Source: Paenibacillus sambharensis (lineage in GTDB: Bacteria > Bacillota > Bacilli > Paenibacillales > Paenibacillaceae). Taken from it: DNA of 64,000 nucleotides. Under the pieces are notes generated by a model that made no database searches, was not told where the DNA came from, and saw nothing but the letters and a program-made list of their open reading frames with translations. The DNA lies in NCBI RefSeq assembly GCF_003233845.1, contig NZ_QKRB01000041.1:62001-126000 (forward strand), in the 5' to 3' direction. Both the position numbers and the translations under genes were made by a program. This document shows, one piece after another, positions 8,542-18,108 of the stretch (position 1 is its first letter; every line of letters begins with the position of its first letter).

Positions 8542-10080
8542 CTATTTCTTCTTATATGCCGACGGCGAGAGACCGACGTATTTCTTAAACTTGCTGTGGA
8601 AATAATCTACATTTGTATAGCCTACGCGTTCTGCTACCGCATAAACCTTCAGGCCCTGATCCAGCAGCTCCTTGGCTTTTTCAATTCTTACCTTGTCCAG
8701 ATACGTGTTGAAATATTCGCCTGTGAAGTTCTTGAACAGCTTGCCGAGATAAGCGCTGTTATAGTTGAACACCTCAGCCAGCTGCTCAAGCTTGAGATTC
8801 TCCCCATAGTTGCGCTGAATTAAATCTGTCATCTTCTTGACAAGCTGATCTGAGTCCGCACTCCCGAGTTTGTCCGCAAGCGGCTCTAACCGTTCCAGAA
8901 CCGCTACCTGCAGACGTCTCATGGACGGCTGCTTATACAAGTTGATGACCCAGGCAATCGCTTCCTGCACATCCGCCCGCAGCTCCGGGTAACTTTGGGC
9001 AACCTTGGTAAGCGTCGTGGTGACCATCTGGGCATAGGTGCCCTTAATGGCTTCTTCATCTAGCCCCGCTCTGATCATCGAATCCCCGGCTTGCTCCAGC
9101 ACATTAGCCAGGCTCTGCTTATTCCCGATATCCAGGGCATAATAGAGATTCTCGGAGAACACAGCAGGCTGGAACTCCCGCTTTCCTGTATCGTCGTCCT
9201 TGTCCTCCGGCTGGCTGAATCGGCTATGATAGATGATCCGGCCTTCCGGTTCAAAAAATTTTCGGCTCATCCGCTGGCTGGCCTGCTCATACGATTGATT
9301 GATATGCTCTAGGCTCTGTACCGGGTTGCCCAGTGAGAGCGTAAGGCGGACATCAAACCGAACCAAGGCTTCCGCGATGGAGGAATACAGACGGTTAAGC
9401 GCTGCCTCCGATTGGCATGTTTCACGAAGCAGAAGTGCCATGACCCCGTCTATCACCGTCGCAGCTCCCCAGTTCTGCTGTTCATTAGCGGCAGTGAAGT
9501 GCCGCTTGGCTTCCGCGGTTTGATCCCTGCCATTATGATCCGGTTCAATCGAAACCAGCAGGACCTGGTACGAATCGGCCTTTAGATCAAGTTCGACTGC
9601 GAGCGACTGCACAACGGCCCGGTCTGGAACATCTCCGCCGAGCAGCGCCTGCAGGAGCCGATTACGTTTATCTTCCTCATTATCCTGACCGGCTGAAACG
9701 GCTTGCTTGTCCAGCTCCGCCTTCACCTTGCCGACATAATCCAGCAGCTCATCCTCGTCAACCGGCTTCAGAATATACCCATCCACCCGGCTCGTAATTG
9801 CTTTCTTGGCATAGTCGAAATCGGCATAGCCGCTCAAGATAATAAAATGCATCTGCTCATCCTGCTCCCGGATCAGCTCAATCAAGCGCAGACCATTCAT
9901 CTCGGGCATACGGATGTCGACCAGCATAAGATGCGGATGCAGCTCCTTATATTTCGCGTAGGCGTCATTTCCATCAGCTGCCGTTCCTACAATTTCAAAT
10001 CCTTGCTCTTCCCAGTCCACAATCGAGGTTAGACCCTCGCGAATTAATTTTTCGTCATCTGCAATTAACACTTTGTACAT
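8542..10080 (-). CDS. Response regulator, YesN-type, with AraC DNA-binding domain
   Basis: 512-aa transcriptional regulator. The receiver domain (residues 1-120) has the acidic pair ADDE, phosphoacceptor Asp55 in LVDIRMPEMNG, and K in LKPVDEDEL. A middle region of unknown fold follows. The C-terminal AraC/XylS domain (about 410-512) has two helix-turn-helices and the motif VAERVGYTNVDYFHSKFKKY. The ATG at 10080 is the family start and overlaps the end of the kinase gene by 26 bases, so translation is coupled. The frame is open to 10203, but that extension is not homologous. It most likely activates the adjacent sugar transporter operon when the kinase senses its sugar, as in other YesM/YesN pairs. 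Confidence 0.93.
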   Translation of the reverse strand: MYKVLIADDEKLIREGLTSIVDWEEQGFEIVGTAADGNDAYAKYKELHPHLMLVDIRMPEMNGLRLIELIREQDEQMHFIILSGYADFDYAKKAITSRVDGYILKPVDEDELLDYVGKVKAELDKQAVSAGQDNEEDKRNRLLQALLGGDVPDRAVVQSLAVELDLKADSYQVLLVSIEPDHNGRDQTAEAKRHFTAANEQQNWGAATVIDGVMALLLRETCQSEAALNRLYSSIAEALVRFDVRLTLSLGNPVQSLEHINQSYEQASQRMSRKFFEPEGRIIYHSRFSQPEDKDDDTGKREFQPAVFSENLYYALDIGNKQSLANVLEQAGDSMIRAGLDEEAIKGTYAQMVTTTLTKVAQSYPELRADVQEAIAWVINLYKQPSMRRLQVAVLERLEPLADKLGSADSDQLVKKMTDLIQRNYGENLKLEQLAEVFNYNSAYLGKLFKNFTGEYFNTYLDKVRIEKAKELLDQGLKVYAVAERVGYTNVDYFHSKFKKYVGLSPSAYKKK

Positions 10081-11854
10081 GGTCAACCTCCGTCGGAATG
10101 ACAAAATGAATGCTCGTACCCTGGTCTGGCGTACTCGTGATCTCCAGGCCGTATTGCTCGCCATAGGTGAGCTGCAGCCGCTGCTGCACATTGGTAAGGC
10201 CAATCCGGTCGCCGTCCTGATCCTCCAGGAATGCTTGTATCCGCTTCATCTTCTCCGGCGTAATACCTGCGCCGTTATCCGTTACCGTTATATGAACATT
10301 GCCCTGACAGACACGCGCCTTAACCGCTACCTTGCCTCCTCTGCTTGTCCGCTCAAGACCGTGAATGACGGCATTCTCGACAAGCGGCTGAATAATAAGC
10401 GGAGGCAGATGGACTTGCTCAGCTTCCGGGTCTATATCAAGCTCATAGTCCAGCCGCTCATCATGACGGAACTTCTGAATTTCCAGGTAACACCGGCTAA
10501 TCTCAATCTCATCCTTCAGCATAATGAACTTGCCTGTAATCTCCAGATTCTTCCGCATTAGCTTGCCAAGAAGCTTGACCGTCTGCGCGATTTCCTTCTC
10601 CCCGTTAAGATGGGCCTTCATCCTGATGGATTCCAGCGCGTTATAGAGAAAATGCGGATTAATCTGGTTAGCCAGCATCTTCAACTTAATCTCGTTCTGC
10701 TTGAGTTCCAGTTGATTCTTCTGCTCATGGGAATGCTGGACTTCTTCCATTAAATCCTTCACATTGGTCACCATCTGGTTGAATTGTCTGGACAGAAGGC
10801 CGATTTCATCGTTTCCGTCCACCGTGACGACCGTGTTCAGGTTCCCCTTCGACACCTTGCTGATCTGCTTGTTCAGCATAAGCAGCCGATTGGCGAGAAT
10901 GGTACATATGACATAAATCAGACCAAGCGCTATCATGAAGCTGATAGCGATGATGGTCATGCCGAACCTGCTGATCCGGTTAGCTTCCGCAACAATGCTT
11001 TCAATAGAAAAGATCGACACAAACTTCAGGGAGTTAAAGCTTGTTTCCGGTCTGAACTCTTCAACGAACACCTTGGAGGCTTTACCCCCTATGGAAATTT
11101 CATGAGCACCGACCCCTGCCATGGCGACCTCCTGTCCAAGATGCGTGTCGGACAGCTCCTTACCGATAACCGAAGAGACATTAGAAGCCACAATCACGTC
11201 ATTGTTATCCATAATGTAGGTTTCGAACGGCTCCTGGTTAAGAGAAGCATTCAGGTGATTGGTATTAATGTCAATGACAAGAGCGCCTGCAGTCAAATAC
11301 TCCGGAAATTGTACCCTTCTGACCATGCTGAGTCTGCTGTTCCAGCTGCGGGCCTCATCCTCGAAGTAGAACCACCCGATTGTCCCTCTATTCTTCATGG
11401 CAGCCTGATGCCAGAAGGAGTCCCTGGTTTTGCCGTCCAGAGGAATCAGCTCCCAATTGTTGATCAGGGTAGGATTATCCACGTACATCTTGATACGCGA
11501 GACCTCCGAGTTGAAGTCCAGATAATTGCGGATCGTATCATAGTCGCGGTAGGCCTGAAATACCTCCATCGTGTTTGTATAGCGACGGTTGGCGATATCC
11601 TCAAGACGGGAGTCAAGAGACAGCCGGCTGGACAGATCGATGGCAACACTCAGCACCTCCGCGGTACGCTGCTTAACGCGAAGGACATTATTTTCCGTCT
11701 GCTCGATCGCGCTGTCCAGTGCCAGCTGGCGATACTGTTCAACCAGGAAGAGACCGACAATAATGAGTGGAATTACGATCACAAGCACATAGGACAATAT
11801 CATCTTGTTCCGGAGCTTTATACTGTTGAATTTGCGTACCAAGCTGTTAAACAT
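10055..11854 (-). CDS. Sensor histidine kinase, YesM-type
   Basis: 599-aa membrane kinase. Membrane segment 1 spans about 18-40. An extracytoplasmic Cache-like sensor domain of about 250 residues follows, then membrane segment 2 at about 297-322 and a HAMP domain. The His_kinase domain has phosphoacceptor H401 in NQINPHFLYN. The ATPase domain has VENAVIHGLE (N-box) and VTDNGAGI (G1 box). I chose the ATG at 11854, preceded by GGGGTGAAGAG; an in-frame start seven codons earlier (11875) is possible. A cre match sits directly upstream. It is paired with the overlapping response regulator and probably detects a sugar or a sugar-loaded binding protein outside the cell. Confidence 0.93.
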   Translation of the reverse strand: MFNSLVRKFNSIKLRNKMILSYVLVIVIPLIIVGLFLVEQYRQLALDSAIEQTENNVLRVKQRTAEVLSVAIDLSSRLSLDSRLEDIANRRYTNTMEVFQAYRDYDTIRNYLDFNSEVSRIKMYVDNPTLINNWELIPLDGKTRDSFWHQAAMKNRGTIGWFYFEDEARSWNSRLSMVRRVQFPEYLTAGALVIDINTNHLNASLNQEPFETYIMDNNDVIVASNVSSVIGKELSDTHLGQEVAMAGVGAHEISIGGKASKVFVEEFRPETSFNSLKFVSIFSIESIVAEANRISRFGMTIIAISFMIALGLIYVICTILANRLLMLNKQISKVSKGNLNTVVTVDGNDEIGLLSRQFNQMVTNVKDLMEEVQHSHEQKNQLELKQNEIKLKMLANQINPHFLYNALESIRMKAHLNGEKEIAQTVKLLGKLMRKNLEITGKFIMLKDEIEISRCYLEIQKFRHDERLDYELDIDPEAEQVHLPPLIIQPLVENAVIHGLERTSRGGKVAVKARVCQGNVHITVTDNGAGITPEKMKRIQAFLEDQDGDRIGLTNVQQRLQLTYGEQYGLEITSTPDQGTSIHFVIPTEVDHVQSVNCR

Positions 11855-11870
11855 CTCTTCACCCCGTATA

Positions 11871-11884
11871 AGCAAGCGTTTACA
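11871..11884 (-). promoter_or_regulatory. Catabolite-responsive element (cre) upstream of sensor kinase gene
   Basis: Minus-strand TGTAAACGCTTGCT matches the 14-base core TGNAANCGNWNNCW fully; only the first flanking W is a G. It ends 16 bases before the chosen kinase start and overlaps the alternative start at 11875, so it may act as a roadblock site. Confidence 0.65.
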
Positions 11885-11951
11885 CTACTCATATCCTATA
11901 CTATCCCATGTTCCTGTCCTGAACGCAATTCCACTTCACTACAGATCCTCC

Positions 11952-11990
11952 AGAAAAAGACGAAACCTCCCGGCCGTTAGTGGCCGGGAG
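11952..11990 (-). terminator. Terminator of GH42 gene
   Basis: A perfect 9-bp stem CTCCCGGCC/GGCCGGGAG with a 6-base loop is followed on the minus strand by GTTTCGTCTTTTT. It lies 25 bases after the GH42 stop. Confidence 0.9.
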
Positions 11991-12014
11991 ATATTCATCC
12001 TAGGCAAGCTTGCA

Positions 12015-14054
12015 CTACGCTTGTACAGTACGCTGAAGTATCGTCACCCCATGGGCCGGGAGTTCAATACTTCCATGCTGCTCCGTTCCATCCAGCAAAT
12101 TAACCGCCGGGGAGTCGCCGACTGGAACAACAGCCGGCTGCTTGCCGTGATTCATCAGGAACAGAATCTCCTTGCCATCCTTCACTCTCCGTGCTACCTC
12201 TACCTGCTCCGGCACATTATCCAGCGTTGGGCGGATACCCTTGGCATCACAGATGTGCTTAAGCAGTCCATCAAGGAACGCCTGATCAGGACTTGACGCT
12301 ACATACCAAGCCTCGCCCTTACCGAATTTATTCACCGTAACTACCGGCATCCCGGCATAAAAATCATCTCCATACTCCGCTATAACCTCTGCTCCCTCTG
12401 TATGGATCAGATCACACAACAGCCCGCATTCATAGCTGCCTTCGAGGCTGCCGAGCTTGCTCTTCATCACAATCTGATTGCGCTGGTCCGGGAACAAGGA
12501 GTCGATTTCCTCCGCCCAGATGCCGAGCACCTTGCGCAGCTCGCCCGGATAACCGCCTGTGGTCACGAGATCGTTCTCGTTAACAATGCCGCTGAAGAAG
12601 GTTGTCAGGAACGTGCCGCCATCCTTGACGAATGCCTCCACCTTATCCGCAAAGCCCGGCTTAACCATATACATGACAGGGGCGATTACGACATCATACC
12701 TGCCGAGGTCTTCTTCCACGCCGATCATATCGGTCTGGACATTGCGATTGAACAGTGCTGCATAGTACTTATGCACTTCGTCCACATAATTCAGTCCGAC
12801 CGAAGGTCCGCTTGACAGCTCGACCGCCCACCGGTTCTCCCAGTCGTAGATAATACCGACCTTCGCATCCACACGGGCGTCCAGCACACTGTCTGACAGC
12901 TGCTTCAGCTCGCCGCCAAGCTCGGCGCATTCGCGGAATACTCTTGTATGCTCATGCCCGACGTGCTCGATTACTGCTCCGTGGTACTTCTCACAGGCCC
13001 CGATTGACCGGCGGAGCTGGAAGAACATGACCGTGTCTGCCCCGCGCGCCACCGCCTGATAGCTCCACAGACGCATAACACCCGGACGCTTAAGGGAGTT
13101 GTACGGCTGCCAGTTCTGCTGGCTTGGCGTCTGCTCCATCAGCATGAACGGCTGCCCGCTCTTCAGGCCGCGCATCAGATCATGGGTCATGGCGGTAAAG
13201 CTGAACGGCGTGTTGAAGGACGGATAATTATCCCACGACACCACATCCAAATATTTGGCCCACTCAAAATAATCCAGTTCCGGATAGAAGCCCATTAGAT
13301 TAGTCGTGACCGGCAGGTCCGGCGTATGCTTCTTCAGCTCCTCATACTCGATCCGGTAGCATTCCAGCAGGCTGTTCGACATGAAGCGGCGGTAATCCAG
13401 TGATATTCCCTGGAAGTTTGTCCGGTTGCCGGCCCACTCCTCGCTCAGCTCATTCGGTACCACGATTTCGTCCCATTCGTAGAAGGTATGACCCCAGAAG
13501 CGTGTGTTCCATGCCTTATTAAGCTTCTCAATCGTACCGTAGCGCTGCTGCAGCCAGGTGCGGAAGCCTGCCGCGCAGTTGTCGCAGTAGCAGTACCCGC
13601 CGTATTCGTTCGACACGTGCCAGATCAGAACAGCCGGGTGATCCTTGTATCTTTCCGCGAGCTTGCCGGCTATCAGCTTGGAATACTTGCGGTAAGTGGG
13701 ACTGTTCGGACAGGAATTATGCCGGCCCCCGAATTTGCGCTTGCGCCCCTGATAATCAACACGCAGGACATCCGGATACTTCTTCGCCATCCAGGCTGGA
13801 TGGGCGCCTGTGCTTGTCGCCAGGCAGGTATAGATACCATTCTTGTGAAGCCGGTCAATCGTCTCGTCCAGCCAGGCAAAATCATACGTTTCTTCATTTG
13901 GCTGATTCAGCGCCCACGAGAACACATTCAGGGTAGCCACATCGATGCCGGCCAGCTTGAACATCCGTACATCCTCATCCCAAATATCAGCCTCCCACTG
14001 CTCAGGGTTATAGTCGCCGCCGTACCAGATCTTAGGCAATTTATCATTAATCAA
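12015..14054 (-). CDS. GH42 beta-galactosidase
   Basis: 679-aa retaining beta-galactosidase without signal peptide, so it acts on imported galactosides. The N-terminal barrel carries acid/base Glu150 (HVSNEYGG) and nucleophile Glu307 (LMEQTPSQQNW). Zn-site cysteines are visible in NSCPNS and CYCDNC. A beta-galactosidase trimerisation domain (about 390-600) and a small C-terminal beta domain follow, as in Geobacillus and Thermus enzymes. The start is TTG at 14054, preceded by GAGGGG; an ATG just upstream is out of frame and stops after five codons. It is divergent from an AraC regulator across a cre-bearing 113-base promoter region. The enzyme could remove D-galactose from xyloglucan or galactan side chains. 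Confidence 0.93.
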   Translation of the reverse strand: MINDKLPKIWYGGDYNPEQWEADIWDEDVRMFKLAGIDVATLNVFSWALNQPNEETYDFAWLDETIDRLHKNGIYTCLATSTGAHPAWMAKKYPDVLRVDYQGRKRKFGGRHNSCPNSPTYRKYSKLIAGKLAERYKDHPAVLIWHVSNEYGGYCYCDNCAAGFRTWLQQRYGTIEKLNKAWNTRFWGHTFYEWDEIVVPNELSEEWAGNRTNFQGISLDYRRFMSNSLLECYRIEYEELKKHTPDLPVTTNLMGFYPELDYFEWAKYLDVVSWDNYPSFNTPFSFTAMTHDLMRGLKSGQPFMLMEQTPSQQNWQPYNSLKRPGVMRLWSYQAVARGADTVMFFQLRRSIGACEKYHGAVIEHVGHEHTRVFRECAELGGELKQLSDSVLDARVDAKVGIIYDWENRWAVELSSGPSVGLNYVDEVHKYYAALFNRNVQTDMIGVEEDLGRYDVVIAPVMYMVKPGFADKVEAFVKDGGTFLTTFFSGIVNENDLVTTGGYPGELRKVLGIWAEEIDSLFPDQRNQIVMKSKLGSLEGSYECGLLCDLIHTEGAEVIAEYGDDFYAGMPVVTVNKFGKGEAWYVASSPDQAFLDGLLKHICDAKGIRPTLDNVPEQVEVARRVKDGKEILFLMNHGKQPAVVPVGDSPAVNLLDGTEQHGSIELPAHGVTILQRTVQA

Positions 14055-14089
14055 ATCCGTTCATCCCCTCGTGTATAAATTTAATATCA

Positions 14090-14105
14090 TTGTAATCGCT
14101 CACAA
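14090..14105. promoter_or_regulatory. cre site in the GH42/AraC divergent promoter
   Basis: Plus-strand TTGTAATCGCTCACAA fits WTGNAANCGNWNNCWW at all positions. It lies 36 bases before the GH42 start and 63 bases before the AraC start, within an AT-rich region with TATAAT-like elements on both strands, so it could control either gene. Confidence 0.7.
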
Positions 14106-14167
14106 TATACGATTAAATATAATATTATAGAATCCGCATATAAGAATCTGGCAAGGAGATGTAGCAC

Positions 14168-15013
14168 ATGCCTGACCTTGATGGCCTTAAGCCGCACCGA
14201 CGTTTTGTACCCTCTCCATCCGAGAATCATCCGCTTCCCCTGCTCGTCGAGAGCCTCGGCCTGAATCCGGATCAGGAAGCGATTACCCGGCCGGATGGCT
14301 ACCATGTGTATCACTGGCTGCAAACCGCCTCAGGTGAAGGGGTTATTCACTTTGAGGACCAGACGGTCCGGCTGCCTGCCGGAACAGGCCTCCTGCTCTT
14401 CCCGAATGTCCCGCACAGCTATTCAGCAGCCAGTGAAATATGGGAAACTGTCTACCTGACATTTGGCGGCCCTGCGGCTGACAGCATACTCGGGACCCTT
14501 CATATCCGGCAGACCGCCTTCTTCCGCTGGGACGCACTCTCTCCCATTCATTCCTATATAGCTGGCATGCTGGGCAGACTGGAGTCCAGCGGGGATGTAT
14601 TCGGCCATGATGTTTCCTCGGACTGCTACCGTTTCCTCCTGATGCTCAGCCGTTACGGCAGCCCCACTTCAACGGCCGGAAGCAGCGGCAACATAGCGCG
14701 CGTCCGTATAATGATTGAATGGATGGAGGGCAATTACAGCAATCCCGATATCGGGCTCAAGGACATAGCGGAGGTGCTCCCCTTGTCTGTCCGCCGCCTC
14801 AATGATCTGTTTCGTGAGCTGTTTGGCCTCTCACCCTATGCATACTTCATTCAGGTTCGCATCGGCAAGGCCAAGGAGCTGCTTGTCAGCAGTCCAGAGC
14901 TTACCGTCAGGCGTATTGCCGAGCAGGTCGGATTCCGGGATGCAAGCCATTTTGTCGCCACCTTTCACAAGCATGTCGGCATGCCCCCCGAGCAGTTTCG
15001 CAAGCTGCATTGA
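14168..15013 (+). CDS. AraC-family transcriptional regulator
   Basis: 281-aa cytosolic regulator. The N-terminal cupin-like sugar-sensing domain (about 35-120) includes GLLLFPNVPHSYSA. The C-terminal AraC domain (about 178-281) has two helix-turn-helices, with LKDIAEVLPLSVRRLNDLFR and VRRIAEQVGFRDASHFVATF as recognition regions. RBS AAGGAGATG, eight bases before ATG. It is divergent from GH42 and reads toward the two GH3 genes about 200 bases downstream. The likely targets are those neighbours. The inducer is unknown. Confidence 0.9.
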   Translation: MPDLDGLKPHRRFVPSPSENHPLPLLVESLGLNPDQEAITRPDGYHVYHWLQTASGEGVIHFEDQTVRLPAGTGLLLFPNVPHSYSAASEIWETVYLTFGGPAADSILGTLHIRQTAFFRWDALSPIHSYIAGMLGRLESSGDVFGHDVSSDCYRFLLMLSRYGSPTSTAGSSGNIARVRIMIEWMEGNYSNPDIGLKDIAEVLPLSVRRLNDLFRELFGLSPYAYFIQVRIGKAKELLVSSPELTVRRIAEQVGFRDASHFVATFHKHVGMPPEQFRKLH

Positions 15014-15210
15014 TTAAGCAATGAAAACAACTTGCGAAAAATAAACTAATTTAGCCCGGATTTCTGTCGAGATTATGCGGGTATGTTAGGCCGCGGGTCC
15101 ATGTTAAAATGAGGACGTTTACATTCGGCATTGGCCTCAATGCCGTCCTTACATACCCGGCAAGCACCCCAAAATGTATGCGATTACAGCTCTTGGAAGG
15201 AGCGTTTAAT

Positions 15211-18069
15211 GTGGCAGATAAATCGCTATTAGCTCTGCATAATCCCGACCTGACCATCGAGGAACGGGTTCAAAGTCTCCTTGCTGCCTTAACCACAGAG
15301 GAGAAGATCGGCCTGATGCCGACCAAGCAGGCTGCTGTTCCGCGGCTCGGCGTTCCCGAATTCTGGGTTGGAGGCGAGGCCGCCCATGGACTGGTAGCCC
15401 GTGAAGGCAGCACCACCGTATTTCCGCAAACGATCGGCTTGTCCAGCACATGGGACCCGGATCTGATGGTTCGAATCGGGAATGCAGTCGGCAATGAAGC
15501 CCGTGTATACAGCCGCCGCAAGGATGGCATGGGCGGGCTGACACTGTGGGCTCCTACCGTGGATATGGAGCGCGACCCTCGCTGGGGACGTACGGAAGAG
15601 GCTTACGGGGAAGATCCTCATTTGACCGGTACGATGTCTACAGCCTATGTGAAAGGCATGCAGGGGGATGATCCCTTTTACCTGAAATCGGTACCGACCC
15701 TGAAGCACTTCTATGCCAACAATAATGAGAAAGACCGGCTTAGCAGCTCTTCCAGCATCGATCCGCGCAACAAGCGAGAATATTATTTGAAGGCCTTCGA
15801 GCCGGCCGTACGTGAAGGCCGCGTCCATTCGATCATGACGGCTTATAACGAAATCAACGGCACCCCTGCCATCGTACATCCCGATGTTCAAGGCGTGCTG
15901 AAGGGTGAATGGCAGCTGGACGGCTTCGTTGTCTGTGACGGAGCGGACATGCACCAGACTGTGGATGACCATCAATACTGCCGCACGTATGCAGAAGCTG
16001 TCGCCCTCGCCATCAAGGCAGGCATTGACTGTGTAACCGATGACAGCGAGCTGGTCAAGCAATCGGTACGGGAAGCACTTGAACAAGGACTGCTAGAGAC
16101 AGCGGACCTTGACCGGGCGATCGCGAACGTGTTCCGGATTCGAATCCGGCTCGGCCAGTTTGACCCTGATAGCCGGAATCCCTATGCCGGCATTCCAGAT
16201 GCCGTGCTTTACAGTCCGGCACATCGCGAACTGGCGCTTGAGGCGGCTCGTAAATCTGCTGTTCTGCTGAAGAATGACCAGAGCCTGCTGCCGCTGGACA
16301 AATGTGCAGTACGCAAGCTCGCCGTAATCGGACCGCTGGCAGATGCCGTATACCGGGACTGGTATACCGGCAATCCGCCTTATAAAGTGACGCCGCTGGC
16401 CGGCATAGCAGCCAAGCTGCCAGCCGAAGCGGTAGTCTTCCATGACGGATGTGACAGAGTGGCCTTCCAGAGCGCAGTCAACGGGCGGTATATTGGAACC
16501 CGCGACTGGAATAATGGCAGCTTGGCGGCAGATAAGCTGTCCCCCGAGCCTGCCGAGCGGTTTGTTCATACCGATTGGGGATTTGGCCAGTCAACCTTCC
16601 GCTCGCTGGCCAACGGCAAGTACATGACCACTGGAGATGATTTGACCGTCGGCGCCAATGCCGATGACATATGGGGATGGTTCGTGAAGGAGCAGTTCTC
16701 TATTGTGGATCAGCCTGGCGGGATATGCAGCCTTCGCACCTGGAACGGAGGCGTTGTGACTGCTCACGGGGATGGAAGCGAGCTGCTGCGGGTTGAGGAA
16801 GATGAGAATGATGCCAGCTCAACCATGGCTAATGCAGCTTTTTACAAGCATGTCATTTCGGATGGAACAGCTGCCGCCGCAGAGACAGCCCGTCATGCAG
16901 ACGCAGCCATTGTGTTCGTCGGCAACCATCCGCTTATTAACGGCAAGGAAGAGATTGACCGTCCGGATCTAACGCTTCCCGCTTCCCAGCAGAAGCTTAT
17001 CCGCGAAGTGTGCGCAGTGAATCCCAACACAGTCATTGTCATAGTAGGCAGCTATCCGTTCGCGCTGGGCGACCTGGCCGAACTCGCCCCTTCAATTCTG
17101 TATATGGCGCACGGCGGCCAGGAGCACGGGCGTGCAGCTGCTGACATACTGTTCGGCGACTATAATCCGGCAGGCAGGCTGAGTATGACCTGGTACCGCT
17201 CCAAAGACCAGCTCCCGGACATGATGGAATACGATATACGCAAAGGCAAACGGACGTATATGTATTTTGACGGTGATCCGCTCTATCCGTTCGGACACGG
17301 CTTAAGCTATACATCCTTCCACTATCTGAGTTTGAGCCTGAACGAGCTGCGAGCATCGCCGGATGAGTTGGTAACAGCTTATATTGAAGTGCAAAATTCC
17401 GGCCCTGCCGCCGGAGAAGAAGTCCTTCAGCTGTATGCACGGTGTGAACAATCCCTCATCCCCCGTCCGGCCAAGCAGTTAATCGGATACAAGCGGATTT
17501 GTCTGGAGGCTGGCGAGTCGGCTCGTGTGCCGATAACCTTCCGCGTATCTGACCTTGCCATCTGGGATGTCAGCCGGGACAGATACTGTGTGGAGGGCGG
17601 GCCATACGTCATTATGGCAGGCGCCTCTTCTGCTGATATCCGCTGTACTGCAAAGCTTGATGTAATAGGCGAGGCAATACCCGCAAGGGATATAACTCAT
17701 CAGACCCGGGCCGAGAATTATGATGACTATGAAGGCTTCCGCCTTGGTGAAAGCAAGGAAGGCGGAACCTGTACGATGGTCAGCGGTACGGAGGGCTGGC
17801 TGCTGTTCCGCAACGTACAGCTGGGCAGCGGTTTATTAACGTTACAGGCACGCTGCTCCAGTGCGGACCTGTCTGGGTCTGGAGCACTGGACCTCCACCT
17901 TGGGGATCTGAACTCCTCCGCTGTGCTTTCCTGCCAGGTGGCATGCAGCGGAGACCAGCAGTGGCAAACAGTCTCCGGCAGCTTCGCCATAGCTGAAGCC
18001 GGTACCGCGGATGTCTACCTGCGGCTGCGAGGCAGAATTAAACTCAGTTGGTTCCAGATTTCACACTAA
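15211..18069 (+). CDS. GH3 beta-glycosidase with inserted beta-trefoil-like segment and CBM6
   Basis: 952-aa retaining exo-beta-glycosidase (beta-glucosidase, beta-xylosidase or related), with no signal peptide. GH3 N-domain about 20-310, with nucleophile Asp243 in VVCDGADM and the substrate motif KHFYANNNE. The GH3 C-domain is split by about 120 residues (about 410-530) holding NGRYIGT and NGKYMTT repeats, which look like a fascin/ricin-type beta-trefoil. It resumes with FVGNHPLINGKEEIDRPD. An FnIII-like domain (from about 700) and a CBM6 (about 833-952, ending LSWFQIS) follow. The start is GTG at 15211, with AAGGAG eight bases upstream; the ATG at 15109 lacks an RBS. It sits 39 bases before a paralogue of identical layout, so they are probably cotranscribed. 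Confidence 0.9.
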   Translation: MADKSLLALHNPDLTIEERVQSLLAALTTEEKIGLMPTKQAAVPRLGVPEFWVGGEAAHGLVAREGSTTVFPQTIGLSSTWDPDLMVRIGNAVGNEARVYSRRKDGMGGLTLWAPTVDMERDPRWGRTEEAYGEDPHLTGTMSTAYVKGMQGDDPFYLKSVPTLKHFYANNNEKDRLSSSSSIDPRNKREYYLKAFEPAVREGRVHSIMTAYNEINGTPAIVHPDVQGVLKGEWQLDGFVVCDGADMHQTVDDHQYCRTYAEAVALAIKAGIDCVTDDSELVKQSVREALEQGLLETADLDRAIANVFRIRIRLGQFDPDSRNPYAGIPDAVLYSPAHRELALEAARKSAVLLKNDQSLLPLDKCAVRKLAVIGPLADAVYRDWYTGNPPYKVTPLAGIAAKLPAEAVVFHDGCDRVAFQSAVNGRYIGTRDWNNGSLAADKLSPEPAERFVHTDWGFGQSTFRSLANGKYMTTGDDLTVGANADDIWGWFVKEQFSIVDQPGGICSLRTWNGGVVTAHGDGSELLRVEEDENDASSTMANAAFYKHVISDGTAAAAETARHADAAIVFVGNHPLINGKEEIDRPDLTLPASQQKLIREVCAVNPNTVIVIVGSYPFALGDLAELAPSILYMAHGGQEHGRAAADILFGDYNPAGRLSMTWYRSKDQLPDMMEYDIRKGKRTYMYFDGDPLYPFGHGLSYTSFHYLSLSLNELRASPDELVTAYIEVQNSGPAAGEEVLQLYARCEQSLIPRPAKQLIGYKRICLEAGESARVPITFRVSDLAIWDVSRDRYCVEGGPYVIMAGASSADIRCTAKLDVIGEAIPARDITHQTRAENYDDYEGFRLGESKEGGTCTMVSGTEGWLLFRNVQLGSGLLTLQARCSSADLSGSGALDLHLGDLNSSAVLSCQVACSGDQQWQTVSGSFAIAEAGTADVYLRLRGRIKLSWFQISH

Positions 18070-18108
18070 ACATTAGCAAATGCAATCATTATAAGGAGTG
18101 AAGAACGA

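Noticed and set aside
10784-11980. Long plus-strand frame opposite the histidine kinase
   Set aside because: Antisense mirror of a clearly conserved kinase; no RBS and no family.
15175-15188. TGTATGCGATTACA as a cre site before the first GH3 gene
   Set aside because: One mismatch (T at the second of the paired A positions) and only about 20 bases before the GTG start; not counted as support, though possible.
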